NCBI GenBank assembly: GCA_018401495.1
Contig: JAGYJX010000008.1
Coordinates: 62,001-126,000 of the forward strand
From: Rhodospirillaceae bacterium
Lineage (GTDB): Bacteria > Pseudomonadota > Alphaproteobacteria > Thalassobaculales > Thalassobaculaceae
DNA length: 64,000 nucleotides
Reading direction: 5' to 3'
Part shown: positions 1 to 8,079 of the stretch, piece by piece
Layout: every line of letters starts with the position of its first letter
Position numbering within the stretch: position 1 is the stretch's first letter
Notes under the pieces: generated by a model
Seen by the model: the letters and a program-made list of their open reading frames with translations, nothing else
Told to the model about the DNA's origin: nothing
Database searches by the model: none
Program-made: the position numbers and the translations under genes

Positions 1-663
1 CTTGCCGCGCAGGTCGCGGCCGGCCTTGGCGTCCATCAGCGCCTGCCCGAGATAGGTGGCGAGACGGCCGATGGTCAGCAGGCTTTCCTGGATCTTGGCG
101 TTGAGTTCGCCCTTCTGGCCGACCTCGCGCAGCACGTCCTGGTACTCGACGGTCCGGCGCCGGCCGCGTCCCGTCGGCTGAAACACATTCTCCGACAGCG
201 CGTCCATCTCCCCGGCCAGCCGCTCCAGGGTGTCGGCGGTCCGGTCTATGATGGCGTCGAGCAGGCCGACCAGGATCGAGGGCGCGTCGTCGCCGATACC
301 CGGCCGCTGGCATCGGGCGGCGAACATCTCAAAGGATTTCGGCTCGATGTACCGGATGGTTATCAATCGGTCCGCGGTCAGCACGAAGGTGATCGGGCGC
401 GCCGTCGGCTGCGGGGTGTCGGTCCGGGAGAGGATCGTGGCCGTCATGAACAGCCGGCCGTCGACCTGGAACAACCGGCTCGACGCCTCGATCTCCTGCA
501 TCTCCTCGCGGGTCGGTACGTCGACCCCGACGGCGGCCTCGACCAGCGCCTCCTCGGCCGGTGACGGGTTCAGCATGTCGATCCACACCGTGCCGGCAGG
601 GATCTCCCCGGCGTCGGAAACGCGCTCGAGCCGGCCGCTCCGTTTCAGGTACACCTCAAGCAT
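1..663 (-). CDS. CorA-family divalent metal ion transporter, N-terminal part (runs off the left edge)
   Basis: This is an open frame from an ATG at 663 with no stop before the window edge, giving about 221 residues. It is the cytoplasmic funnel domain of a CorA-type Mg2+/Co2+ channel, or of the related ZntB Zn2+ transporter. The start reads MLEVYLKRSGRLERV, followed by the typical segment TVWIDMLNPSPAEEALVE, the motif PTREEMQEIEASSRL, and the long helix beginning ILVGLLDAIIDRTADTLE. The two C-terminal membrane helices and the GMN selectivity motif lie outside the window, so Mg2+ and Zn2+ members cannot be told apart. The next gene (793-1278) is on the same strand but 130 bases upstream, so co-transcription is uncertain. 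Confidence 0.85.
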   Translation of the reverse strand, partial: MLEVYLKRSGRLERVSDAGEIPAGTVWIDMLNPSPAEEALVEAAVGVDVPTREEMQEIEASSRLFQVDGRLFMTATILSRTDTPQPTARPITFVLTADRLITIRYIEPKSFEMFAARCQRPGIGDDAPSILVGLLDAIIDRTADTLERLAGEMDALSENVFQPTGRGRRRTVEYQDVLREVGQKGELNAKIQESLLTIGRLATYLGQALMDAKAGRDLRGK

Positions 664-792
664 GCCGGGCTCCCGCCTGTGCCGCCGTGTCCGGCATAGC
701 CGCCGGCAGCGTCCGCCGCAACCGGGATGCCGCGCCCACCCCGGTTGCGCCACCTCGTTGCGGTAGCGGAACGAGCGGCAAGGCCGCGACCA

Positions 793-1278
793 TCAGTCGG
801 GCGCGCCGTCGTCGAGCAGGCCGTGCTCGGTGTGCCAGTCGCGCAACGACCGGTCGGGGTAGCCGCGGTGCGTCGAGTCGCCGTCGCGAATGTCGGCCCG
901 CACCCAGCCCGGCTTGTCGTCCAGCATCATGTGGACGCTGTGCGGCGGCGACGGCAGCGGCGTGTCGATGGCGCTGGCGAAGGGGTGGACGAGGTCCGGC
1001 CAGGTTGGGTCGAAGACCCAAAGCGCCGAGCCGCAACGCCGGCAGAACCGCCGCTCGGCCGCGCTCAACCGGCCGTCGATGACGGCGCTGTAGACCGCGA
1101 CGTGCTCGGCGCCGTCGACCTCGAGGCTTCCGGCGTAGGCCCCGAGGTTTATCGCGAAGCCGCCGCCGCCGTCGGTCTTGCGGCAGATCGAGCAGTAGCA
1201 CCGCAGGTACGGCGCCGGCGCGTAGGCGTCGCACCGGAACGCGACCGCGCCGCAGCGACAGGACCCTTCGAGACGCAT
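793..1278 (-). CDS. GFA-family (glutathione-dependent formaldehyde-activating enzyme-like) zinc protein
   Basis: The 161-residue protein has the Mss4-like GFA fold. Zinc-binding cysteines are visible in order: GSCRCGAVAFRC near the N-terminus, CYCSICRKTDG around residue 30, and FCRRCGSALW around residue 78. The family contains the S-hydroxymethylglutathione-forming Gfa enzyme, but most members have no known substrate, so the function is left open. The start at 1278 is chosen because AGGGAGGA lies 6-7 bases upstream and the protein then begins MRLEGSCRCG, as is usual for the family. A longer frame reaching 1344 lacks this support. It is divergent from the MscS gene at 1407. Confidence 0.85.
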   Translation of the reverse strand: MRLEGSCRCGAVAFRCDAYAPAPYLRCYCSICRKTDGGGGFAINLGAYAGSLEVDGAEHVAVYSAVIDGRLSAAERRFCRRCGSALWVFDPTWPDLVHPFASAIDTPLPSPPHSVHMMLDDKPGWVRADIRDGDSTHRGYPDRSLRDWHTEHGLLDDGAPD

Positions 1279-1406
1279 GACGATTCCTCCCTGGTCGGTT
1301 GGCGGCCGTCGAAAGCCGGGCGGCCGGGCCCGCAAGGTTCTCATCGGCGCCCGGGGATGCTACCAGGATCGCCGTCCGGATAACCGTCGATGGAGATCAT
1401 GGATCG

Positions 1407-3759
1407 ATGACCGACCGTGTGCGCCGTGTCTTCCTGCGCGCGGCGATGCCGTGGCTCAGCCTGCCGATGGTGGCGTTGTTGGCGCTGCTGGTCGCGGCGC
1501 CGGCGACGGCCCAACTGCCGGGCCTGCCGGCCGCCAACGCCGAAGAGCCGGCGATCACCGGCGAACTCGATCAACTGGTCAAGACGCTCGAGGATCCGCA
1601 GCGCCGCCAGCAGCTGGTGCAGGATCTGAAGGCGATCCTGGAGGCCCAGCGCAAGACGGCGGAAGAGGCACGGGAATCCGCCGTCGGCAACAATCTCGGC
1701 GAGGCGGTGGCGACCCAGACCGAGCGGGTCAGCGCGGTGTTTCAGCGGTTCGTCGACTGGCTCGGCACCTTCGACCAGTTGCCGGGTTGGCTCGCCAAGC
1801 AGGCGGAGGATCCACGCCGGCGGGCGTTCTGGACCGAGGTCGGCACCGTCGTCGGCCTGACGGTCCTGACGGTCCTGCTGGCCCGCTGGGTTGCCGGTCT
1901 GGTGCTGCGCCGGCCGATCACCCGGATGCGCGCCGCCGAACCGGCGACCGTGCAGAGCCGGGTGTTCCTGGCGGTCACGCTGGCGCTGGTCGAGGCGTTC
2001 ATCGTGGCGGTCACGATCGCCGCCGGCTACGCCACCCTGGTCCTGGTCAGCGGCCGGCCTCCGATCGAGGAGGGCGCGCTGGTGCTGGTGTATGCGTGGG
2101 CGATCCAGACCGGCGTCGGCGTGGTCGCCCGCTTCGCGCTCGCGCCCCACGCCGAGCAGCTCCGCCTCGTGCCGCTGCGCTCGGAGACCGCGGCCTACCT
2201 CTACGTCTGGACCATGCGCCTCACGACCGTGGTGGCGATCGGCTTCGTCGGGGCCCGGCTGGCAGAGCCGTTCGGGGCCGGCGAGGTCGGCGCCCGCGGC
2301 ATCGAGATTGCCGCCGCGCTGCTGTTCACGGTTCTGCTGATCGTTCTGGTGTTGCAGAGCCGGGACGATTTCGCGGCGGTGTTGCGCGGGCGGCACGGCG
2401 CCCAGGTCGGCCAGCGGCTGCGCGGCCGCCTCGCCGACATCTGGCATGTGCTGGCGGCGCTGTACGTCCTGGTCGCCTTCGGGATCTTCGTGTCGGGCGC
2501 GCAGGACGGCTTCCTGTTCCTGGTCAAGGCGACGGTCGTGACGATCGTGGCGTTCGCGATGGCGGTGGCGGTGGCCCGGCTGGCACACCGGCTGATCGAG
2601 CGGCTGTTCCTGGTCGACGACGAGCTGAACGCGCGGTTCCCGGGCCTGCGCGACCGCGCCGGGCTGTACCGGCCGGTGCTGACGCGAACCATCGACGTCA
2701 GCCTCGGCCTGCTGGCGTTCGGGATCTCGGTCGGGGCCTGGGGCCTCGACCTGTATGGCGCAATCGGCGCCGACGGCCGCGCCAGGTTTCTGCAGAGCAC
2801 GGTGGTGGTGGTCCTCGTGATCGTCATCGGCGTGGCGATCTGGGAGTTCGCCAGCGGCGCCATCCAGCGCTCGCTGTCGGGCACCCACCCGGACGGCACC
2901 CCGCGTCAGCCGAGCGGGCGCGCGAAAACCCTGCTGCCGTTGCTGCGCCGGGTGATCATGATCGCCCTGGTCACGTTCGTCGGGCTGATCGTGCTCTCGG
3001 AGATCGGGGTCGACACGGCGCCGCTGCTGGCCGGTGCCGGTGTCGTCGGTCTCGCCATCGGCTTCGGGTCGCAGGCGCTGGTCCGCGACATCATCACCGG
3101 GCTGTTCATCCTGATCGAGGACACCATCTCGGTCGGCGACGTGGTTACCGCCGGCGGTCACACCGGCGTCGTCGAGGACATCTCGATCCGGACGTTGCGT
3201 CTGCGCGATCTCGAGGGCTCGGTCCACGTTGTGCCGTTCGGCGACGTCACCGCGGTGGTCAACATGACCAAGGATTTCTCGTTCGCGTTGCTGGATATCG
3301 GCGTCGCCTACCGCGAGGACACCGACCATGTCAGCGCGATCATCCGCGAGGTCGGCGAGGAGCTGAAGCTCGACCCGGAGCACGGCCCGAAGATCCTCGA
3401 GCCGATCGAGATCCTCGGCGTCGACCAGCTCGCCGACAGCGCCGTGGTGATCCGGGCCCGCCTGAAGACCAAGCCGATCCTGCAATGGGGCATCAAGCGC
3501 GAGATGAACCGGCGGCTGAAGAAGCGCTTCGACCTCGAGGGCATCGAGATCCCGTTCCCCCACCAGACCCTGTATTTCGGCGTCGACAAGGACGGCACCG
3601 CGCCGCCGGGCCGCATCCTCATGCAGGCCGAGCGGGCCGCCGCGACCCTCGAACACAAGGCGCCGGAGCCGACGGCCGACGTCGAGCCGGTCAGGCGAGA
3701 CGGTGTCGGCGGAAGCCAAGGACTCCGCCCGCGCCGAGCGCGAGGCCGACAAGACCTGA
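1407..3759 (+). CDS. Large MscS-family mechanosensitive ion channel
   Basis: This inner-membrane channel of about 784 residues should release solutes on osmotic downshock. It opens with a signal-like segment (LSLPMVALLALLVAAPATAQ), then a periplasmic helical region (residues 45-140) and several membrane helices from about residue 150. The MscS core follows: the pore helix GLAIGFGSQALVRDI (about residue 550), the beta-domain motif IEDTISVGDVV, and the soluble alpha/beta part ending near QTLYFGVD. It is much longer than E. coli MscS (286 residues), as in the MscK/YbdG-like types. The start ATG at 1407 immediately precedes the signal sequence. The frame appears broken near 3690: the +1 frame continues as ETVSAEAKDSARAEREADKT and stops at 3759, whereas the unshifted frame would run into the next gene. 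Confidence 0.88.
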
Positions 3760-3837
3760 CACAGCGGACGGAGCGGTCGCCATGCCGGCGCCGCCCGTCT
3801 AGGATCGCCGCGCATAAACCTCAGGGAAGACCCGTCC

Positions 3838-4281
3838 ATGCCGATCCAGCAGTCCTCCGTCAGCCTCGCCGAGGCCCGCGCCATCATCTCCGCCGCCCTT
3901 GCCAAGGGCGCCGAACTCGGCCTCAAGCCACTGGGCGTCGCGGTTCTCGACTCCGCCGGCCACCTGAAGGCGTTCGAGCGTCAGGACGGCGCCACCCACA
4001 TGCGGCTCGAGATTGCCGTGGGCAAGGCGTACGGGGCGGTCGCTCTCGGCATCGGCTCGCGGGCGATCTTCAAGCGTGCGCAGGAGCAGGCGTACTTCGT
4101 CAGCGCCGTCAACACGCTGGCGCGCGGCTCGCTGGTTCCGGTGCCGGGTGGCGTGCTGATCCGCGACGCCGCCGGTGCCGTGGTCGGCGCGGTCGGCATC
4201 AGCGGCGACAACTCGGACAACGACGAGGCGGCGGCGGTTGCCGGTATCCAGGCCGCCGGCCTCGTCGCCGACCCGGGCTGA
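3838..4281 (+). CDS. HbpS/GlcG-family protein
   Basis: The 147-residue protein belongs to the GlcG/HbpS (DUF336) family, small alpha/beta proteins that form octamers. Some bind haem (Streptomyces HbpS), and others are encoded with glycolate or diol metabolism genes. Family signatures visible are VSLAEARAIISAALAKG at the N-terminus, LGVAVLDSAGHLKAFERQDG, GKAYGAVALG, and the C-terminal PGGVLIRDAAGAVVGAVGISG. No signal peptide is seen, so it is likely cytoplasmic. The ATG follows AGGGA by 12 bases. It lies 79 bases after the MscS gene on the same strand, and the neighbourhood does not indicate a specific role. Confidence 0.88.
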   Translation: MPIQQSSVSLAEARAIISAALAKGAELGLKPLGVAVLDSAGHLKAFERQDGATHMRLEIAVGKAYGAVALGIGSRAIFKRAQEQAYFVSAVNTLARGSLVPVPGGVLIRDAAGAVVGAVGISGDNSDNDEAAAVAGIQAAGLVADPG

Positions 4282-4299
4282 GCGGCCCTCTCCCCTACC

Positions 4300-4588
4300 G
4301 CCGCCGGCGGTACGCCTACGGCGCGGCCGTTGGATCCCGGCTCGCGCTGCGCTTGGCCGGGATGACGACAGGTGGGGGAGGCGCGCTGTGCGTCGGCCCT
4401 CTCTCCCGTCGTCATCCCGGAGCGGGCCGCCGCAGGCGGTACGCATCCGGGACCCACAAACCGACGTGCGCCCGACTTCACCACGGCCGCGGCGGCGGGT
4501 GGGTCCGGCTCGCGCTGCGCTTGGCCGGGATGACGACAGGGTGGGGGAGGCGCGCTGTGCGTCGGCCCTGTCAGACACCGTCATCCAG
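4300..4588. repeat. Intergenic palindromic repeat cluster (two copies of a REP/BIME-like element)
   Basis: The 308-base gap between two convergent genes holds no gene. It contains a near-identical 64/65-base direct repeat at 4337-4400 and 4505-4569, differing by one G. Each copy starts with a hairpin-capable unit CCCGGC...GCCGGG followed by ATGACGAC. Between them, 4409-4456 carries the complementary arm (GTCATCCCGG ... CCGGGACCCAC), so the region can fold into an extended structure. Related copies lie near 12640-12775 and 31786-31917. The position at the 3' ends of converging genes suggests a role in transcript ends or mRNA stability, which is inference. Confidence 0.8.
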
Positions 4589-5074
4589 TCAGGGATCCGG
4601 TGGCTTGACGTAGCGTGTGATCGACAGGATCAGGTCGGTGCGGCGGCCGTCGGTCGCCAGCGGCAGGTGGACGCGCTGCGAGAGGCGGTGGTCGTTCTTG
4701 ACCAGCAGCCGGGTGGTGCCGAACACCGGTACGCCGCGCTCCGCGCAGGCCACGATCTGGCCGTAGGGCTCGCTGGCCTCGAAGTTCGGGAACGCCTCGT
4801 CGCACCACCGCCCGGTGGTGTCGCGGCCGGCGAACTCGACGATGGCCGTCCCGACCAGACGGATGCGGAACCGCCAGGGAGCGCGGAACGCGTCCATCAG
4901 CCAGATGTGCGGTAGCAGCGTCGGGATGTCCACCGGATCGAAATGCTGTCGGCCCGGCAGGCCGCCTTCCGGCGGATGGATGCGGCGCCAATAGCCGACG
5001 AGTTCCGCGATCTGGGGGTGATAGCCCGGCGGAACGGTGTCGGCGGACGGCCGGGGAGGTTCTGGGGCCATCAT
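4589..5074 (-). CDS. PAS_5-family (PF07310-like) PAS domain protein
   Basis: The 161-residue protein consists of one PAS-like domain of the alphaproteobacterial PAS_5 type. Typical elements are IAELVGYWRRIHPPEG at the start, DPVDIPTLLPHIWLMD, RFRIRLVGTAIVEFAGRD with the adjoining TTGRWCDEAFP, and the closing strand DLILSITRYVKPPDP. It has no output domain or membrane segment, so it is probably a stand-alone sensor or binding module with unknown ligand. The start is placed at the ATG ATG pair (5074/5071); an upstream in-frame TTG at 5092 is possible. A divergent copy of the same family lies at 7546-8079. It converges on the HbpS gene across the repeat cluster. Confidence 0.75.
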   Translation of the reverse strand: MMAPEPPRPSADTVPPGYHPQIAELVGYWRRIHPPEGGLPGRQHFDPVDIPTLLPHIWLMDAFRAPWRFRIRLVGTAIVEFAGRDTTGRWCDEAFPNFEASEPYGQIVACAERGVPVFGTTRLLVKNDHRLSQRVHLPLATDGRRTDLILSITRYVKPPDP

Positions 5075-5163
5075 CGTGGACGCTCGACGCAAGAGGCCGG
5101 CAATTCAGCTTGCCGGCGGTTGAGTGATCCGTATGGCGCCCGCCCGGTACGGCAGGCGGCCGG

Positions 5164-6069
5164 TCAGCAGCCTGTACGGACCTGGACGTGGCCGGCGCTC
5201 CAGCCGCCCGGCCAGACTTCCGAGCCGCGCTCCCGCAGCGCGCGGATGGCGCCGACCGGAACGTCGGGAACGACCAGGAACGGACCTTCGCCCCAATGAC
5301 CCTCCACCGCCGGCGTTTCCGCCAGCACGCCGGTGTAGCCTAGCACCGGCTCGCACGGCACGAACACGGCGTTGCCGGAGACGTTGGTGGGGTTCCAGGT
5401 GCTGCCGGGGGCGGCGCCGACCAGGCCGGTCACCGCCACCGCGCACATCAGTTCGATCGCCCGCGCCTTGGCGCAGCCGAACACCCGGGCGTGACCGGAC
5501 CGGCGCTCGGTCATCGACGGCACCAGCAGCAGGTCGGGACGATGCGGGGCCAGCAGCGACGACAGCGCCGGCATCTCGACGTCCAGGCAGACCAGCACGA
5601 CGATGGTCAAACCGTCCCAGTCCACGACCTGCACGCTGTCGCCCGGCGTCAGGTTCCAGGCCGCCGGATCGCGCTCGTCGGGGGTCAGGCAGAGCTTGTC
5701 CTGGTGGATCGCCCGGCCGTCGGGCAGCAGCAGCCAGGCCCGGTTGCGCTGGCCGCCGTCGACCGTCCAGGGCATGGTGCCGGCCAGCAGGGCGACGCCG
5801 TGCCGGGCGGGCAGCGGCCGCAGCCGCTCCAGCGCCTCCGGCGCCCGATCCGCCAGCCACGGGATCTCGCGGTCGGTGGTCAGGCCTTCGGGCTTGAAGG
5901 CCAGCCACTGCTCCGCCGCATACTCCGGCATGACCAGCAGCCTGGCGCCGGCCGCCGCGGCCGCGGCCAGGCGCGCCTCGACCCGCGCCACCCACGCGTC
6001 GAGGCCGTCGAGCGGCCGAGCCATGTTGGTGGCCCAGAGCGCGAGGCCGACGGTTTCGGACGCGGGCAT
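5164..6069 (-). CDS. Carbon-nitrogen hydrolase (nitrilase superfamily)
   Basis: The 301-residue protein has the nitrilase/amidase fold with the complete catalytic triad: Glu49 (LLVMPEYAAE), Lys125 (IHQDKLCLTP) and Cys161 (IVVLVCLDVEMP). This predicts hydrolysis of a nitrile, amide or carbamoyl group; the substrate is not evident. The sequence lacks the landmarks of N-carbamoylputrescine amidase, so it is not assigned to the agmatine route despite the nearby deiminase. It starts 6 bases after the stop of the upstream aminotransferase on the same strand, so the two genes are almost certainly co-transcribed. A conserved tryptophan-rich C-terminus (EVWPGGWSAGHVQVRTG) closes the protein. Confidence 0.85.
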   Translation of the reverse strand: MPASETVGLALWATNMARPLDGLDAWVARVEARLAAAAAAGARLLVMPEYAAEQWLAFKPEGLTTDREIPWLADRAPEALERLRPLPARHGVALLAGTMPWTVDGGQRNRAWLLLPDGRAIHQDKLCLTPDERDPAAWNLTPGDSVQVVDWDGLTIVVLVCLDVEMPALSSLLAPHRPDLLLVPSMTERRSGHARVFGCAKARAIELMCAVAVTGLVGAAPGSTWNPTNVSGNAVFVPCEPVLGYTGVLAETPAVEGHWGEGPFLVVPDVPVGAIRALRERGSEVWPGGWSAGHVQVRTGC

Positions 6070-6075
6070 CGGCGC

Positions 6076-7314
6076 TCAGAACGTGGTCGGACCGTGGGTC
6101 TTCTTGTAGTCGGCGACGTGCCGGACCGCGGCCGTCACGCCGCCGGGCGTGTGCGGGACGTCGAGATAGGCGAGGGTCGCCTCGACCGCGCCGAGGCAGG
6201 CGTAGAGCATCGGGGCGTTCATGTCGCCCATGTGGCCGATGCGGAAGGCCCGGCCGCCGAACGCGCCGAGACCGCCGCCGATCCCGGCCATCATCTCGTC
6301 CCGGCAGATCTCGCGGATCCGGTTGGCGTCGATGCCCTCGCCGGTGATGATCGTGGTCACGCCGAGCGACCGCTCGGCCGGGACCAGCGCGTTGATCTCG
6401 ACGGCACCGGCTCCGGCCCACACGTCGACCGCCTTCCAGGTCGCCTCGGCGAGCACCCGATGGCGCTCGAACACGCGCTCGAGACCTTCCTCGAACAGCG
6501 TGGCCAGACCCTCGCGCAGGCCGAAGATGTGGATCTGCGGCGCGGTGCCGCAGAACGTGCGGTAGCCGTGACCGCTCATGCGCGGCGTCCAGTCCCAGTA
6601 GCGGCGGTCGCGCACGGTCGCCTTGTGGACGGCGATCGCCTTGTCGTTGGCGGCCACGAAGCCCATGCCGGGGACCATCATCAGGCCCTTCTGCGAGGCC
6701 GAGACGGTGACGTCGACGCCCCACTCGTCCATCCGGAAATCGATGGTGCCGAGCGACGCGATGGTGTCGACCACCAGCAGGGCCGGGTGGCCGGCCCGGT
6801 TCATGGCGGCGCGGACCGCCTTGACGTCGGTGGTGGTGCCGGTGGCGGTGTCGGTCTGCACCAGCAGCACGGCCTTGATGCGATGCGCGCGGTCGTCGGC
6901 CAGCGCCTGGCCGATCTTTTCGGGGTCGTGGGCCCGGCGCCAGTCGCCCGGAACCGTCTGGACCTCGATGCCGAGGGCCTTGGCCATGTCGGACCAGCTG
7001 TTCGAGAAATGCCCGGTCTCCGGCACCAGGGCGACGTCGCCCGGCGCCAGGACGTTGACCAGGGCCGCCTCCCAGGCGCCGTGGCCGTTGGAGATGTAGG
7101 AGAACACCTCGCCATCGGTCCGGAACACCCGCTTCAGCCCCTCGAAGCACTCGACGGCGGCGTCCAGGAACTCCGGGTCGTTGAGGTCCATGGTGTCGCG
7201 GTGCATGGCGCTCTGCACGCGCGGCGGCACGTTGGTCGGGCCGGGGGTGTTCAGGAACATGCGGCCGCGCTTGAGCGCACGGTTGGCGGTGTGGCCAAGG
7301 GTATCGGGCGCCAT
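6076..7314 (-). CDS. PLP-dependent class V aminotransferase (serine/alanine-glyoxylate aminotransferase family)
   Basis: The 412-residue fold-type I aminotransferase is of the serine-glyoxylate/alanine-glyoxylate group. Its N-terminal signature is FLNTPGPTNVPPRVQSAMHR, with the PLP Lys209 in VTVSASQKGLMM and a preceding VVDTIASLGT segment holding the PLP-contacting Asp. It would move an amino group between glyoxylate (or pyruvate) and a small amino acid in the cytoplasm. The ATG at 7314 is preferred over 7326 and 7344 because GGAG sits 6 bases upstream. It heads a two-gene operon with the nitrilase-family enzyme 6 bases downstream, which suggests the hydrolase feeds or consumes an amino-acid amide; that link is inference. 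Confidence 0.87.
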   Translation of the reverse strand: MAPDTLGHTANRALKRGRMFLNTPGPTNVPPRVQSAMHRDTMDLNDPEFLDAAVECFEGLKRVFRTDGEVFSYISNGHGAWEAALVNVLAPGDVALVPETGHFSNSWSDMAKALGIEVQTVPGDWRRAHDPEKIGQALADDRAHRIKAVLLVQTDTATGTTTDVKAVRAAMNRAGHPALLVVDTIASLGTIDFRMDEWGVDVTVSASQKGLMMVPGMGFVAANDKAIAVHKATVRDRRYWDWTPRMSGHGYRTFCGTAPQIHIFGLREGLATLFEEGLERVFERHRVLAEATWKAVDVWAGAGAVEINALVPAERSLGVTTIITGEGIDANRIREICRDEMMAGIGGGLGAFGGRAFRIGHMGDMNAPMLYACLGAVEATLAYLDVPHTPGGVTAAVRHVADYKKTHGPTTF

Positions 7315-7545
7315 CGGCGGCTCCATACGGTGACGAGGTGGCAAGGGGTACCCGTTGCGGCGACCGGATGACGGGTCGTCGCGCGGGGCGACGGCCGGTC
7401 CAGCCCGCGGTACAGGCTCGACCCGCCGTCGCGGGGCGGAACATAGTGCAGAACGTGACCGTCGTCAGCGCGGGATTGAGGTGAATCGACGGCAGGCACC
7501 CGGCGCGGCTAGCATGGGATCGAACTCGGCCCGAGGGAGAGTGCC

Positions 7546-8079
7546 GTGGTGGATGAGGCAACCTGGCCGCCGCAGGGCCGACGGTTCATTGCGCTGCCGC
7601 GCGATACCCCACCCGAGCGTTTCGGGCCGCTGGCCGGGTTCGTCGAAATCTGGCGCGGCAAGTGGCGGGATGGCCGGTTGCCGGGCTGGAGCGCGTTCGA
7701 CTTCTACGACTTCACCGGCTGGCACGGCTATGTCTACGTCGACGAGGTGGTGTCGCGAGACCCGCTCGACATGCGCTGCCGGCTGTGGGGCAGCCGGCTG
7801 GTCGACTTGCTCGGGCACGATGAGACCGGGACCCTGTTCAGCCGCTCGCCGGCGGCCGCCGAACCCGGGCTGCGCGAGGCCAACGAGCGGATCGTCCACG
7901 CCGGCATGATCGGGGTCAACATTGGCCGGGCGACCAGTTACGGCCGACAGTTCGTGTTCACCGTGGTCAAGCTGCCCTGCGCCGAGGACGGCGAGACCGT
8001 CGACGCCATCCTCGGCTGCAACCAGCCGGACGCCCTGATCGACCTCAGCGGCCTCAACCCGCCGGAACCTGCTGGGTGA
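7546..8079 (+). CDS. PAS_5-like domain protein
   Basis: The 177-residue protein resembles the PAS_5 family seen at 4589-5074: a helical start with LAGFVEIWRGKWRDGRLPG, an FDFYDFTGWHGYVYVDEV segment, and the central strand pair MRCRLWGSRLVDLLGHDE. The C-terminal strands hold ATSYGRQFVFTVVKLPC. No output domain or membrane segment is visible. Translation probably starts at a GTG (7546) with GGGAGA upstream; a second GTG at 7541 lies in another frame. Its 3' end overlaps the converging agmatine deiminase gene by 26 bases (8054-8079), so the two transcripts are antisense there. Ligand and partner are unknown. Confidence 0.65.
   Translation: MVDEATWPPQGRRFIALPRDTPPERFGPLAGFVEIWRGKWRDGRLPGWSAFDFYDFTGWHGYVYVDEVVSRDPLDMRCRLWGSRLVDLLGHDETGTLFSRSPAAAEPGLREANERIVHAGMIGVNIGRATSYGRQFVFTVVKLPCAEDGETVDAILGCNQPDALIDLSGLNPPEPAG

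Noticed and set aside
1277..3926. Very long open frames on both strands over the MscS gene
   Set aside because: They are frames forced open by high GC content; their translations are Arg/Gly/Pro-rich with no family resemblance, while the MscS frame carries conserved motifs.
4300..4588. CRISPR array
   Set aside because: There are only two long repeats separated by a complementary arm, not short regular repeats with unique spacers.
5164..6069. Nitrilase-family protein as N-carbamoylputrescine amidase, partner of agmatine deiminase
   Set aside because: It lacks the recognisable AguB sequence landmarks, is in a separate operon with an aminotransferase, and the only link is the shared superfamily.
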